A stretch of 64,000 nucleotides of DNA from Petrosia ficiformis (taxonomy: Eukaryota; Porifera; Demospongiae; Haplosclerida; Petrosiidae). The notes beneath the pieces are model-generated. The model was not told the DNA's origin. It saw only the letters and a program-made list of their open reading frames with translations, and did no database searches. Location: contig OX345645.1 in the NCBI GenBank assembly GCA_947044365.1, positions 687,356-751,355 of the forward strand, written 5' to 3'. Each line of letters starts with the position of its first letter. Position 1 is the first letter of the stretch. Positions 28,080 through 38,879 of the stretch are shown here, piece after piece. The translations under genes and the position numbers were made by a program.

Positions 28080-31000
28080 TGTGTGTATGTATGTATGTAT
28101 GTACGTATGTATGTATGTATGTATATATGTTACATGATTTCATATAATTGGGTAACCCACAACACAAATAAAAATCATGAAACTATAATTTTATACTCTA
28201 AAAATAACCTTTTTTGGTTATTTTCTCCAGTATGCAATATTCACAATTTAAATAATGGATGATTCAAAGGTCATTCAATGACCTAAAAAAAATGTTAGTT
28301 TAGAATGACCAACAATCTTTTTAAAGTTCTGTAACATTTTCATATAATAATCCTTCCTGTTCTTTTTTGTTTATGTCAAATTTCAATTAATAGCTTCATT
28401 ATTGAGTTACAGTATAATCATGTATTAACCTTATGACAATAAGCTATACACTATAGTACATATAAGTTACAGTATAATCATGTATTAACCTTATGACAAT
28501 AAGCTATACACTATAGTACATATAAGTTACAGTATAATCATGTATTAACCTTATGACAATAAGCTATACACTATAGTACATATAAGTTACAGTATAATCA
28601 TGTATTAACCTTATGACAATAAGCTATACACTATAGTACATATAAGTTATTAAGTTACAGTATAATCATGTATTAACATTATGACAATAAGCTATACACT
28701 ATAGTACATATAAAGTCATCATATCCTAATTTTGAGGTCATTATGAATGTGAACAGATTTTAACATACCAAGTCTTGCAACACGTTTTGTTCAAATACCA
28801 AGCGAATCTCATTTATTTCAATTCCTTGTTTTAAAGAGATCTTCTCCTTCAAGTCTATTCCAAGTTCACTATTTCTGATCCAAACTTGTTCTGTAATACC
28901 CATCAATGTCACTATATTGACTGGATATGGTTCTATAATAATTAATACATGTGTGCACATGTATATGTATGTATGTATACATGCATGTACATATATGTGG
29001 TAAGATACATATACGTATGTACATGTATTTATATATGTATGTGTGCACATGTATATGTATGTATGTATACATGCATGTACATATATGTGGTAAGATACAT
29101 GTATGTATGTACATGTATTTATATATGTATGTGTGCACATGTATATGTATGTATGTATACATGCATGTACATATATGTGGTAAGATACATGTACGTATGT
29201 ACATGTATTTATATATGTATGTGTGCACATGTATATGTATGTATGTATACATGCATGTACATATATGTGGTAAGATACATGTACGTATGTACATGTATTT
29301 ATATATGTATGTGTGCACATGTATATGTATGTATGTATACATGCATGTACATATATGTGGTAAGATACATGTAAACTATGTATACATATATTATATACAT
29401 TGTACCAGCAGATTAAGGAAAAACAAGTGATCAATATTCTATATATTTAATATAGCTCGTAATATAATATTAACAATATTACTATATGGCTATGATGATC
29501 AACAAATACAAGTGTATACATACCCCCCCCCGACACAAATGGTGTAAATGGGTTGATTAACTACCCATCTCAACACATTATGTTACTTAACAGAATCATG
29601 TCATGTAATTATCTTAACAACCATCCCATGGTATATTAATTAGTAGGAACTACCTGTAGGATGGTGTCAGAAAATGTTCATATCTTTAGTTTTTTTTTTA
29701 CAAGTGTTTTTGACCAAATGTGGCTTACCAAGGAAACTAGAATAGCACAAGTTGCTAATATTAACCAGGTCCCCGGGACCAACGGCTTACATCCCCCCCT
29801 CCGAAGGATGCGGTGAAAAACGCCTCCTCGTTTTTGAGGGTAGAGCTGAGTACACTCATAGATGAGAAAAAGCCTGACCCTAGTGAGGCTTGAACCTGCA
29901 ACCTTTCGATTGCAGGCCAGCACTTAAACCAGCAGGCCACTAAAACTTGGAATAGTTTGGAATGATCTATAATCTTTTTAGCTGCACCATTTTTCATATT
30001 ATCATCATCATCTTTTTTTTTTTGTGTCTATCAAATTTCAATCCATTACTTCATTATTGAGTTACAGTATAATCATGTATTAACCTTATGACATTAACCT
30101 ATACACTATAGTGCATATAAGTTACAGTATAATCATGTATTAACCTTATGACCTTAACCTATACACTATAGTACATATAAGTTACAGTATAATCATGTAT
30201 TAACCTTATGACATTAAACTATACACTATAGTGCATATAAGTTATTGAGTTACAATACAATCATGTATTAACCTTATGACATTAAACTATACACTATATT
30301 ACATATAAGTTATTTAGTTACAGTATAATCATGTATTAACCTTATGACATTAAATTATACACTATAGTGCATATAAGTTATTGAGTTACAGTACAATCAT
30401 GTATTAACCTTATGACATTAAACTATACACTATATTACATATAGTCATCATATCCTAATTTTGAGGTCATTGTGAATGTGAACAGACTTTAGTGTCATAC
30501 CATTCTAATGCCGGGTTCTATTAAAGTTTATCTCCAGTCTCAGTACACAAATTCTTGAAGTACTCTTTCAATGTTGTCACCATTAATAATTATTATATAA
30601 CATTATGTAACTATTGTGTGACGGGTGCCAAAACATGGAATGAATTATTCAGCTATTTAGATGATGAGTTTATGAACATTCATTCAGCTATTTAGATGAG
30701 TTTATGAACATACATTCAGCTATTTAGATAATGAGTTTATGAACATACATTCAGCTATTTAGATGATGAGTATGTGAACATACATTCGGCTATTAAGATG
30801 ATGAGTTTATGAACATACATTCAGCTATTTAGATTAATTTATGAACATACATTCAGCTATTTAGATGATGAGTTTATGAACATACATTCAGCTTTTTAGA
30901 TGATGAGTTTATGAACATACATTCAGCTATTTAGATGATGAGTTTATGAACATACATTCAGCTATTTAGATGATGAGTTTATGAACATACATTCAGCTAT

Positions 31001-32956
31001 TTAGATGATGAGTATATGAACATACATTCAGCTATTTAGATGATGAGTTTATGAACATACATTCAGCTATTTAGATTACTTTATGAACATACATTCAGCT
31101 ATTTAGATGATGAGTTTATGAACATTCATTCAGCTATTTAGATGATGAGTTTATGAACATACATTCAGCTATTTAGATGATGAGTTTATGAACATACATT
31201 CAGCTATTTAGATGAGTTTATGAACATTCATTCAGCTATTTAGATGATGAGTTTATGAACATACATTCAGCTATTTAGATTAATTTATGAACATACATTC
31301 AGCTATTTAGATGATGAGTTTATGAACACACATTCAGCTATTTAGATGATGAGTTTATGAACATACATTCAGCTATTTAGATGAGTTTATAGATAATGAG
31401 TTTATGAACATACATTCAGCTATATTTAGATAATGAACATACTCTTTCGATACATTGGCCCTTATTAGTAGAAAACACACAAAGATATTAACACAGTTAT
31501 TTTATCAAATCTGTTAGTTACTTTATCACCTGTTATATAAATGATAGCACAATTATATTAATTTGTGGATTGATACAAATTTACTATAATTCTAATTATC
31601 CCCATCACAAAATATAAACATGTTGCTATGGTTACAGTGAACACCTCTATCAACATTTCTCAAAACTTATGGATAGATTACAAATACACTAAATAAACAA
31701 TCAAAAATGTGTTGCTATGGTTACAAAATCACAACAATTAAACCGCCAATTCTCAAATATGGTAGTTTACAAGATAAACTTAATTTCCTGTTGCTATGGT
31801 TACAGTGACTACCTTTAACGATTATAAATAACTCAAGTTCAAGATGACCACAAAATACTATTTGGCTTCATCATGAACCATAAATAGAGATGCACTCATG
31901 TAACAAGGTCACATGATCATTTGCATATTAAATGCATACAATTAACTATCTTTTATGTTATGTGATTATGAATGTGGAAAGAGGCCAGACCTTCAAATAT
32001 TCTTACTTTTAAACACTCATTTAAAATCCACAACACGCATCCATAGCAAAAATAGGCAAGAAAATTAATCCATACAAATATATGTTTAATATATATACAA
32101 AAACAGAGAATGCGAGCTAGGCCATTAGTCCATTGCATCCAAGAAGGCAACTAAATTAGGTATCCAAAACAAGCGATAGTTCGTGGATACCAAATGTAGT
32201 TCACTTGCTGTATAAAATATGGCAAAGATGGTTGCTTCTGAATATAACAGACAGCTATATTACATCATACATTCTAGACAGTCAACCTGTCATATGCTAT
32301 TTTGTTACTATAGATAGTAAGTAGGTTGTGGGTTTGTTACTATTTATAGTATCACTGTCTTATGCTATTTTGTTACTATAAATAGTAAGTCGATTGTGGT
32401 TTTGTTACTATTTATAGTATCACTGTCTTATGCTATTTTGTTACTATAAATAGTAAGTAGATTGTGGTTTTGTTACTATTTATAGTAGCGATTGTTACAT
32501 GCATCTTCACATCCATATTTTTGTCTTACCATCACATGTATATAACAGAGGTGTGAGGTTAGGATTAGTTATGGAGACAATTCCCCTACAAATAAACAAA
32601 CATTCCCCATCAGGAAAACTAAATATCGTATCAGAGGCTAGTTGATGTTCGTTGTTTAGCTGTGAGAAAAGTGCCTGCAATATGACTGACGAAAAGAGAA
32701 ACTATGTCAAAAAATGTCATATCAGTGTTTTGTGTGACTTACCATCTCCAGCTCCTTTAGCTCGGTCACATGAAACTTGATCAATAGCCACACCCTCTTT
32801 CTTTATCTGAGCCCCACCCACTCCTTCTGTTGATAATCTCTTGAGTTTTCTTTTGTATAAGTATCTGGTATTGTCAGTTATTGGCCCAACCTCCACTCCT
32901 TTCTCGCTGAGGGCCTCTTTAAGTTTGTCATCACTGAGGTTTTCAAAGTCAACCAT
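26420..32956 (-). CDS. LEM + ubiquitin-like + BTB protein, 4 coding exons (300 aa)
   Basis: Exons (transcript order): 32743-32956, 28769-28932, 26848-27172, 26420-26619. They splice in phase (1, 0, 1) into 300 aa. Residues 1-45 are a LEM domain (ENLSDDKLKEALSEKGVEVG, then PITDNTRYLYKRKLKRL), the BAF-binding fold of nuclear-envelope proteins. Residues ~73-145 are a ubiquitin-like fold: DLKEKISLKQGIEINEIRLV, FEQNVLQDL, then across the splice VTLGLQNITPNVFINIVLVA, paralleling ubiquitin helix, strand and C-terminal strand; a diglycine is absent. Residues ~150-280 fit a BTB/POZ domain, best in DVPSTPWKLFIGFLYSGTLP and ASCVVLAQYYQVPLLLETCL. No transmembrane helix is seen. A role as a BAF-linked CUL3 adaptor is inference. 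I do not recognise an orthologue. The LEM exon is 3.8 kb from the rest, so two separate genes remain possible. Confidence 0.72.
27300..27635. mobile_element. TTAGTTAACTAAAAC family element, copy 2
   Basis: Starts GTTGTTTTAGTATGAGAATA and ends TTAACTAAAACAACACTATC, with internal TTTAGTTAACTAACTAAAA. It sits in intron 3 (between the ubiquitin-like and BTB exons). Confidence 0.6.
27975..28130. repeat. GTAT microsatellite
   Basis: (GTAT)n in the intron between the ubiquitin-like and BTB exons. Confidence 0.9.
28265..28760. mobile_element. Foldback MITE derivative with 60-bp internal tandem expansion
   Basis: Left and right ends match the 15430-15930 element (AATGACCAACAATCTTTTTA at left, TTATGAATGTGAACAGATTT at right). 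The interior has about five units of exactly 60 bp containing AGTTACAGTATAATCATGTA. The element ends 7 bases from the splice donor of the ubiquitin-like exon. Confidence 0.8.
28940..29370. repeat. 90-bp minisatellite, five units
   Basis: Units begin at about 28951, 29041, 29131, 29221 and 29311 and contain GTGTGCACATGTATATGTAT and ATATATGTGGTAAGATACAT with very few differences. It begins within 20 bp upstream (transcript sense) of the acceptor of the ubiquitin-like exon. The long repetitive ORFs on both strands are artefacts, apart from the real exon fused to one of them. Confidence 0.95.
29750..29943 (-). mobile_element. tRNA-derived SINE, family B
   Basis: On the minus strand a tRNA-like head (GTGGCCTGCTGGTTTAAGTG, then GTTGCAGGTTCAAGCCTCAC with a good B box) is followed by a body with TTTTTCTCATCTATGAGTG and CATCCTTCGGAGGGGGG. 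It has no relation to family A. Confidence 0.7.
29945..30490. mobile_element. Foldback MITE derivative with ~60-63-bp internal tandem expansion
   Basis: Ends match the 15430-15930 element (GGAATGATCTATAATCTTTT at left, TTGTGAATGTGAACAGACTT at right). Six to seven internal units contain TACAGTATAATCATGTATTA. It abuts the family B SINE. Confidence 0.8.
30640..31437. repeat. 35-bp satellite, ~22 units
   Basis: Units of ATACATTCAGCTATTTAGAT plus GATGAGTTTATGAAC. Some units lack the second GATG or carry TTAATTT. Lies in the first intron of the LEM-Ubl-BTB gene. Confidence 0.95.
32310..32490. repeat. ~60-bp tandem repeat with TTACTATAAATAGTAA
   Basis: Three units of GTTACTATAAATAGTAAGTA, TTGTGGTTTTGTTACTATTT and ATAGTATCACTGTCTTATGC. 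The ACTATAAATAG core is shared with the ThrRS intron 7 arrays. Confidence 0.85.
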
Positions 32957-34001
32957 TTTTAATTATAAAGACCACACCTCTTTCTACGTGGGTGCAGGTG
33001 GTGCCTTGATCTTGTTCTTTTCCTTGTAATCACAGTGTATCAACTCTTGATCTATCTATCTAGGCAGTGTCTTGTCTTTTATAACGAACAGAAAGGTGAG
33101 ACAATAGTTTCAATTGATTTCAGTATTTATATTTCGTATCATTTTAGGTAATATTAATAATCACGTGTCAAGACACGAAATAGAAGTTGAAAGTTAGTTA
33201 AAATAATCATTATAATAATAATTATTATATGTATATAAGTACATGTGTGTTAGTGTGTTGTAATAACTTTAACATGTGAGAATATAGACTATTTTGGTCT
33301 TCATAAAACTATAATTATAATATTATATATAATTAATACATTATTATATTATAATTATTAGATACCGTGATGACTCTAAGACATGATGAAGTGATCCCAT
33401 TGTTATTTTTAATATATATATAGTTGTTTTCATACTGGTAGTATCTTACTTTCTGCTGTAATAACAAAGCTGTTTGTAAACAACATTATGATTAAAGGGT
33501 CATGCTTGTTGACCTCAGAGTAAAATGTTTTGGAATGATCAACAAGTTCTTAACTGTTTTCTTGTTTCGTACTTAATTACAAATTCATCACATCATAATT
33601 TTGAGGTCATCATGAATGAATGTGAGCAGACTTTATATAATAATATCAGATATAAGTATCAGAGGTGTGGTAACTGTGGTTAAGTGGGGGACTATAATTA
33701 TCATATGGCACTATTAATCATAGCAAGCCATGTTGACAGCAGATATCTTAATAAAGGAGTGTCATTTAAATTTAATTATGATGCTTTTTATAATCTATTA
33801 AGTGACAACCAACATCTGTCATACCCCCTTCTGTAGCTGTAACAAGTCTCCCATGACCTAAAGACATTGATTCTTACAGGATATGCTTATATAGAAATAC
33901 CCTATGTCATCTTTACACCAGCTGTGATGTTCTATTAACCAAACTTCCTGTGTTTCCTTTTATCATAACTAATTTTAACTGTACTTATATTCCTTTCACA
34001 G
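32957..34001. other. Divergent region between the LEM-Ubl-BTB gene and the TNFAIP8-like gene
   Basis: Should hold the promoters of both genes and the unseen 5' exon of the TNFAIP8-like gene. Positions 33500-33635 are a short copy of the foldback MITE (GAGGTCATCATGAATGAATG end). Positions 33190-33360 are AT-rich. No further exon could be assigned. Confidence 0.5.
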
Positions 34002-34564
34002 TGGCTAGTGGAAGTAGTTTTAATTCCAAAAACTTGAGTTTAAGGATTCAGAAAAAGATAGCTGGAAAATTTTCCACAAAATCTATGGCTAAGAATTTCA
34101 TTGATGAGGAGTTCAGTAAACTGTTGGACCTTCTTCATTTCATTGTGATGCAAGAAATGGGAGAACAAAAAGCCGAAAAGTTAATTAAAAATCTCATAAA
34201 ATTGACAGTTAAGATTGGTATCCTTTATAAAAATTCACAATTTAACGATGAAGAACTACAGCTTGGGGTCTCATTAAGAAAGAAGCTACGTACTGCTACA
34301 CTAACAGTGATCAGTTTTTATGAAGTTGATTTCACTTATGATTGTACCTTTCTTGTGAATCTAGTAGAAGAGATTGGTACCATCTGTCATAAGTTAGTTC
34401 AACGTCATCTAACTCCCAAGAGTCATGGTCGAATAGATATGGTCATTTCTGTTTTTTCTAATGGAGAGCTTTTGGATAAAGTTTTTTTAAGTGATGGGCA
34501 ATATCGTGACAAGCTGCCTCAAATTTCTCAGGCATTTAATAAAGTTGTCGATTCAGACTGGTAG
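34002..34564 (+). CDS. TNFAIP8: TNFAIP8/TIPE family protein, main coding exon
   Basis: The exon starts after a clear acceptor (ATTCCTTTCACAG) and ends at TAG 34562-34564. If the unseen upstream exon ends in A, the split codon A|TG gives a 187-aa protein starting MASGSSFNSKNLSLRIQKKI, the expected TIPE-family N-terminus and length. The sequence covers the whole TIPE helical fold: DLLHFIVMQEMGEQKAEKLI, LIKLTVKIGILYKNSQF, TVISFYEVDFTYD and the hallmark RHLTPKSHGRIDMV. The family has a large hydrophobic cavity and moves phosphoinositides, tuning immune and cell-death signalling. The frame is open upstream to about 33950, but that part is unlike the family. It is convergent with ARID3. Which vertebrate paralogue (TNFAIP8, L1-L3) it is closest to cannot be decided; a single pre-duplication gene is likely. 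Confidence 0.95.
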
Positions 34565-35325
34565 CACTTTTATTTACATTCTTATATTTTTTCGTCTCAC
34601 AAATCTATTATTGACAAATCGAATATAATATGTTATATAGTTATGTATGTATTTATGTATGTTATAGCACAGTAAACATCAATGTTTTCGGAGAGATACT
34701 TTTAACTTCGTTAATTTTCTTAATTTTTTTTTGTAAACACAATCAATTAAATACCATTACCTCAATTACTTGTCAATATTTTTAAAAACATTTCACATTA
34801 ATATACACCTCATGGTGATAACCATTAAATTATAATTAATTAGAATATTATCTTTAAAATGAGGCATACAGTGAAACCTCTCTATTGAGGAGACCCCCGT
34901 ATTAAGGACACTTACAAATGTCCCAAATTGTGCTTTATAACATAAAGTCGCCCCTGAAATGAGGACACCCCTGTAATCAGGACACTTATATTTGTCCCAA
35001 TGTTATCTACAATAGAGGGGTTCTACTGTAGTTACATTAGAAGGTACCAAGTATTGATCAGATGTGTTGACATTTTTGCTATTGTTTCACATAAAGTAGT
35101 GAATTGTGACTAAAATAAATCAATTGTCTGTATGTAATAAATAATATTGTAATCACATTGTTAGTGCTAGGAAAAGAAAAATAGTGTTCCAGTTTGATGT
35201 AAGAAAATCATCGTTATTCAAAAAATAAAAAAAGGTGAAAAGAAAAGTGTGTGATTGTATAAATAAAAATACATGTTATATCCTGTGCTTCGTTAAAGAC
35301 AGAAATTCTTGAAATATAAATAAGA
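34565..35325. other. Convergent 3' intergenic region with a pogo/Tigger-like MITE
   Basis: Holds the 3' ends of the TNFAIP8-like gene and ARID3. The only clear element is the MITE at 34869-35028. Plus-strand AATAAA hexamers occur near 35115, 35140 and 35262. No exon is seen. Confidence 0.6.
34869..35028. mobile_element. pogo/Tigger-like MITE with TA target duplication
   Basis: 160 bp flanked by TA on both sides. TIRs: CAGTGAAACCTCTCTATT at the left, and AATAGAGGGGTTCTACTG at the right (16 of 18 positions complementary). The interior repeats AAGGACACTTA / CAGGACACTTA and GTCCCAA. The CAGTRRAACC terminus and TA duplication are typical of Tc1/mariner-pogo non-autonomous elements. Confidence 0.85.
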
Positions 35326-37623
35326 CTATCTTGTTGGTGAGTTGGAGGTATGCGGACGAGCGAAAAGAACACCTTGATATATTGTGTTATTTAGTTCCAA
35401 TGTAACTAATACCGATGGACTTGACTCCATGTTTCCAACACCACTATAAGCTGAAAGGTCATAAAAATATATAATGGGCTTATTTGTATTATAGTAGTGT
35501 TGGCAAATAAACAGTGCTCCAATGTTCTGTAGAGCACCAAATACATGCTATGCTACATGTACCTATAGATTGCTAACAAGATGCTTGACACGCTGAGTAT
35601 TATGTACATACATAATGTAATGCATACCTACTGCTGCATTGAAGTAAACAGAATTTTCACACAATACGTTTATGCTTTGTCATTATGTATGTAAGCACAT
35701 AATTAGAGAGTAACATACCAGGTTTAATTGAGATGTTAGTGAAAGGCATTCCCAATGCCTGGTTACTGGTACCACTGGACGTAGAAGAATCACTACTTGA
35801 TTCAATTGCCAATCTCTTTGCTGGTGGAGGTTGTTCCTCTTCCTGCTCTCTTTCTGAAATTACTATATCTTCTCCCCTTCTATCTTGTGCAATAGTTATT
35901 GGAGTAAGTGATTCATTGGGTTTTACATGTACAAGGCCTGGTGCTTGAATAGTAGGAGGAAAAACTATTGGTAAGTTTGAATGATGAACTGAAGAGCTTT
36001 CTGGAACTGATGTTGTTCTTTCATCAGATTTTTTTCCCATCATCAAGGCAGAAGAGTTTGAAACTGGTATCATTGTTGCAAGAGGTGATCCTGGTATGCT
36101 GGTTGGAACTACAATTGGTACGTGAGGGTGAGTAGCTGCCATCTGTACTAACTGTGGTCCACCAGGAGAGATTCGAGGAGTGTGGACCACATGTGCTGCA
36201 CCTGTTGGAGTTAAAATAAACCCTCCTGAATATGGAGGCATTGTGGCTGCAACCGTTGGTGAACTAATCAATTGTAATCCACTTGGTGTTCCAGTTACAG
36301 CATAAGTAGGTTGTCCTATTATCTGCTCCCTTCTCTCAGTTTCTCTACAAGTTGGTAAGTAATCAACACTATCACTATGTCTCCTATCTCGTTTATTGCT
36401 ATCAATAGCTAATTGCAGTTCTTTTGGATCCGATAACTTCTCTTCTTCACATTCATATGGATATAAATACTTAACATATCTAGATAGAAAATTTTGATGA
36501 AATTAACAATTTTGTTGCTTTTCATCATAGTAATATATTATCAGTAATGATTCAATGAATTGGCAGCTGCAATCTAACAATGATGACAACAAAGGTATCA
36601 AATTCAAGTTTGTACATGTAGGCAAGGTTTGTAAACTTGATAAGAAAACAAATTATTCATTAGGGCATGGAGATCTAAATCTACATGGAAGCAAAATTAT
36701 GCATTTTTACATAATAATTACTATAAATTATTATGTAATAATTTATAACAACAGCTTACTGGGAACGCATTGTAAAGGCTGCACTTGTTATTGATGCTGG
36801 TAGATTTAACTCTTTAGCTATATCTCTCCATGCTTTTTTCTTGATCACCTACAGCATAAAAACAAAGAACATATATACATCACAAATAAAATTATAATAA
36901 TTATAATTAATTATGATGATGATTTTTTAAAATAAATAATAAGTACAATATTATTCACCTCTACCAAACCTCCCCTCTCAACCACTAGCCTGAATAGTTT
37001 GTACATATCTAAAGGTTGTTTAGCCATTATTGGAATTCGAGTTATTGGAGTCCCTAAATAATAATGATTATAATAATTATAATTATGATGTCAACAATTA
37101 ATGTTATCATTACCATTATTTTATGTAAATTGGAATAATTCAATGGTAAAAGTTGTGTTTAATTATTAATGCATTTACTTTTTCCAACCTTTTTTTTGCA
37201 TGTAGTTAAATAGTTTGTCAAGGAAATCTTTTCTCTCTTGCTCAGGTGAAAGATTATATAACTGAGTAGAAAATATTATAATATATATAATTATAACAAT
37301 AATTATTATAACTGCCTATATAGTATGATATAATTACAAATTTATGATAAATTATGGTTGCACTGACTAATTACCTGCCGAAACTGTTCCTCGTAACTCC
37401 ATTGCTTCACTACATTTCCTTGGTGTAATTCACCACCAACGGTTTCAATATCGTCATCTTCTTCAATTTGGGGCGAGAGAGATGGTGATCGAGAAGCAGA
37501 ACTAGATCCATTATGAGCAACAACAGCATGAACGCAACTATCCTCGCATTTCATCCCGCCTTGTTGCTGCAAATCCATTGCAGAGGGAAATGCTGTTTGA
37601 GTTAGTAGTGTGCACTGAAGCAT
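35326..37623 (-). CDS. ARID3: ARID3 / dead ringer transcription factor, 6 coding exons
   Basis: Exons (transcript order): 37375-37623, 37189-37261, 36959-37053, 36760-36848, 35719-36479, 35326-35450; in-frame total 463 aa. The extended ARID domain spans ~75-190: EEQFRQLYNLSPEQERKDFL, MQKKGTPITRIPIMAKQPLD, LVVERGGLVEVIKKKAWRDI, LNLPASITSAAFTMRSQYVK, YLYPYECEEEKLSDPKELQL. The last exon completes a REKLES-type C-terminus (LVTLELNNTIYQGVLFARPH), which in ARID3 proteins mediates oligomerisation. An acidic stretch (QIEEDDDIE) precedes ARID, and a PPPAKR patch may aid nuclear import. The exon 2 donor is AAAG|GTTGGA; it is required to give the conserved GTP after MQKK. The start is the ATG at 37623; an in-frame ATG at 37578 (MDLQQQ) is an alternative. 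The family binds AT-rich DNA in development. Vertebrate length is somewhat larger. Confidence 0.96.
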
Positions 37624-38315
37624 CAAACACTCTTGTAAAAAATATGGCTGTAGCTATCCCGCCTGAGCAGTAAATATACAAAAAAAAGTAAGCAGGTATA
37701 TATTTATTCTATGTTATATATATATATTATTTATTTATATATGTATAGTATCTATATATATATATATATACTTATATAGATAATTTATATAATTATATAT
37801 ATATATATATATAATTATAATTATTAGCTATATTTTTTTTTTTAAATATATATAAATACTATTATAATTATATATAAGTAGCTAAATAATATATATATAT
37901 ATAATTATTATTATAGTTCTTATATTATTATTATTATACAATTAACTGACTCGACACACTGATGACTTGTTGCAAAATTTAGACTCTTCCACATTAAACA
38001 ATCACTGAATCAATAGCATACCTTCCACAATAATATCAACACATCCAATAATATAACAACACAAATATGTAGTCGGCGACTTCAAACGATATGGACGTGC
38101 GAGTAGGCGGGTATGTCAAGTGCTTAGATAGATTATGTAGTTGATTTCCGGTACAATTATGACCGGCACTACTGCTTCCGGTGATTATTATGACCCCGGG
38201 GCTATATAGTATAATTTTCAATATTGCGTAAGCTCTCTTACATTGCGGTTAGTTTTGAAGAGCACTGTTGTAACCTACTATTGCTTCTTGTGTAGTGAAA
38301 ACAGCTGTAGATATA

Positions 38316-38390
38316 ATGGCTCTTCACTTGCTAGTGAGTCAGAGTATTTCTCAGCTGCAGTGGAGGCTAGTTCTATACTTCATTTGCTGA
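38316..38390 (+). pseudogene. Decayed copy of the Ig-gene signal-peptide exon
   Basis: ATGGCTCTTCACTTGCTAGT is identical to the start of Ig gene 1 (42023), and the following GAGTCA matches after loss of the GCTAACAGT segment. The frame then reads MALHLLVSQSIS and reaches TGA about 25 codons in. It could be the first exon of a decayed third paralogue, or less likely of a live unrecognised gene. Confidence 0.45.
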
Positions 38391-38879
38391 CTTCTTGCTT
38401 CTAAAACATCCGATACAGGTTTTTTCTTCTGTAATTGATTATCACAACTACATAGTTAATAATCTGTTTCTAATGAATTTCCACCGACACTCTTAACTAT
38501 AGGGGTGTCACCAAACACTCCATCATTTCCCCACCCCTACCCCCCCAATTCCAAGGAACGACAGTTACTTTTTCAAATTTAAAACAGTGTAGTTACCATA
38601 CCAACAATTATGATAAAATTAAGAACAAAAGGCATGCAGTCTAATGGGGATGTCCCAAATACTTGGGACTATACCGAAAATATAAATAACAAGCATTCTA
38701 GCATTAAAAACCCTTGATCAGATGAATAGACAGTAATTGTAAAAGAGTTTTCACTGCTAATGGTAAGGAAATGCCATATCAAGGCTGCCTTTGGCACAAA
38801 TAGTTTCCAGACTATTGGGGGTGAAAGTCTCTACTATATATGATGGGAAAAAATATACCTCATGCAGCAATTACTTCCT

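Noticed and set aside
28760..29434. 224-aa minus-strand ORF and its plus-strand shadows
   Set aside because: Only the last ~55 residues (28769-28932) are a real exon; the rest is the 90-bp minisatellite.
29678..29997. Minus-strand ORFs with ordinary-looking composition
   Set aside because: They translate the tRNA-derived SINE family B.
30640..31437. CRISPR-like look of regular 35-bp repeats
   Set aside because: No spacers between units and a eukaryotic context; it is a plain satellite.
31953..32150. A minus-strand ORF considered as an extra exon of the LEM gene
   Set aside because: No convincing splice sites, hydrophobic low-complexity composition, and the LEM exon already joins in phase to the ubiquitin-like exon.
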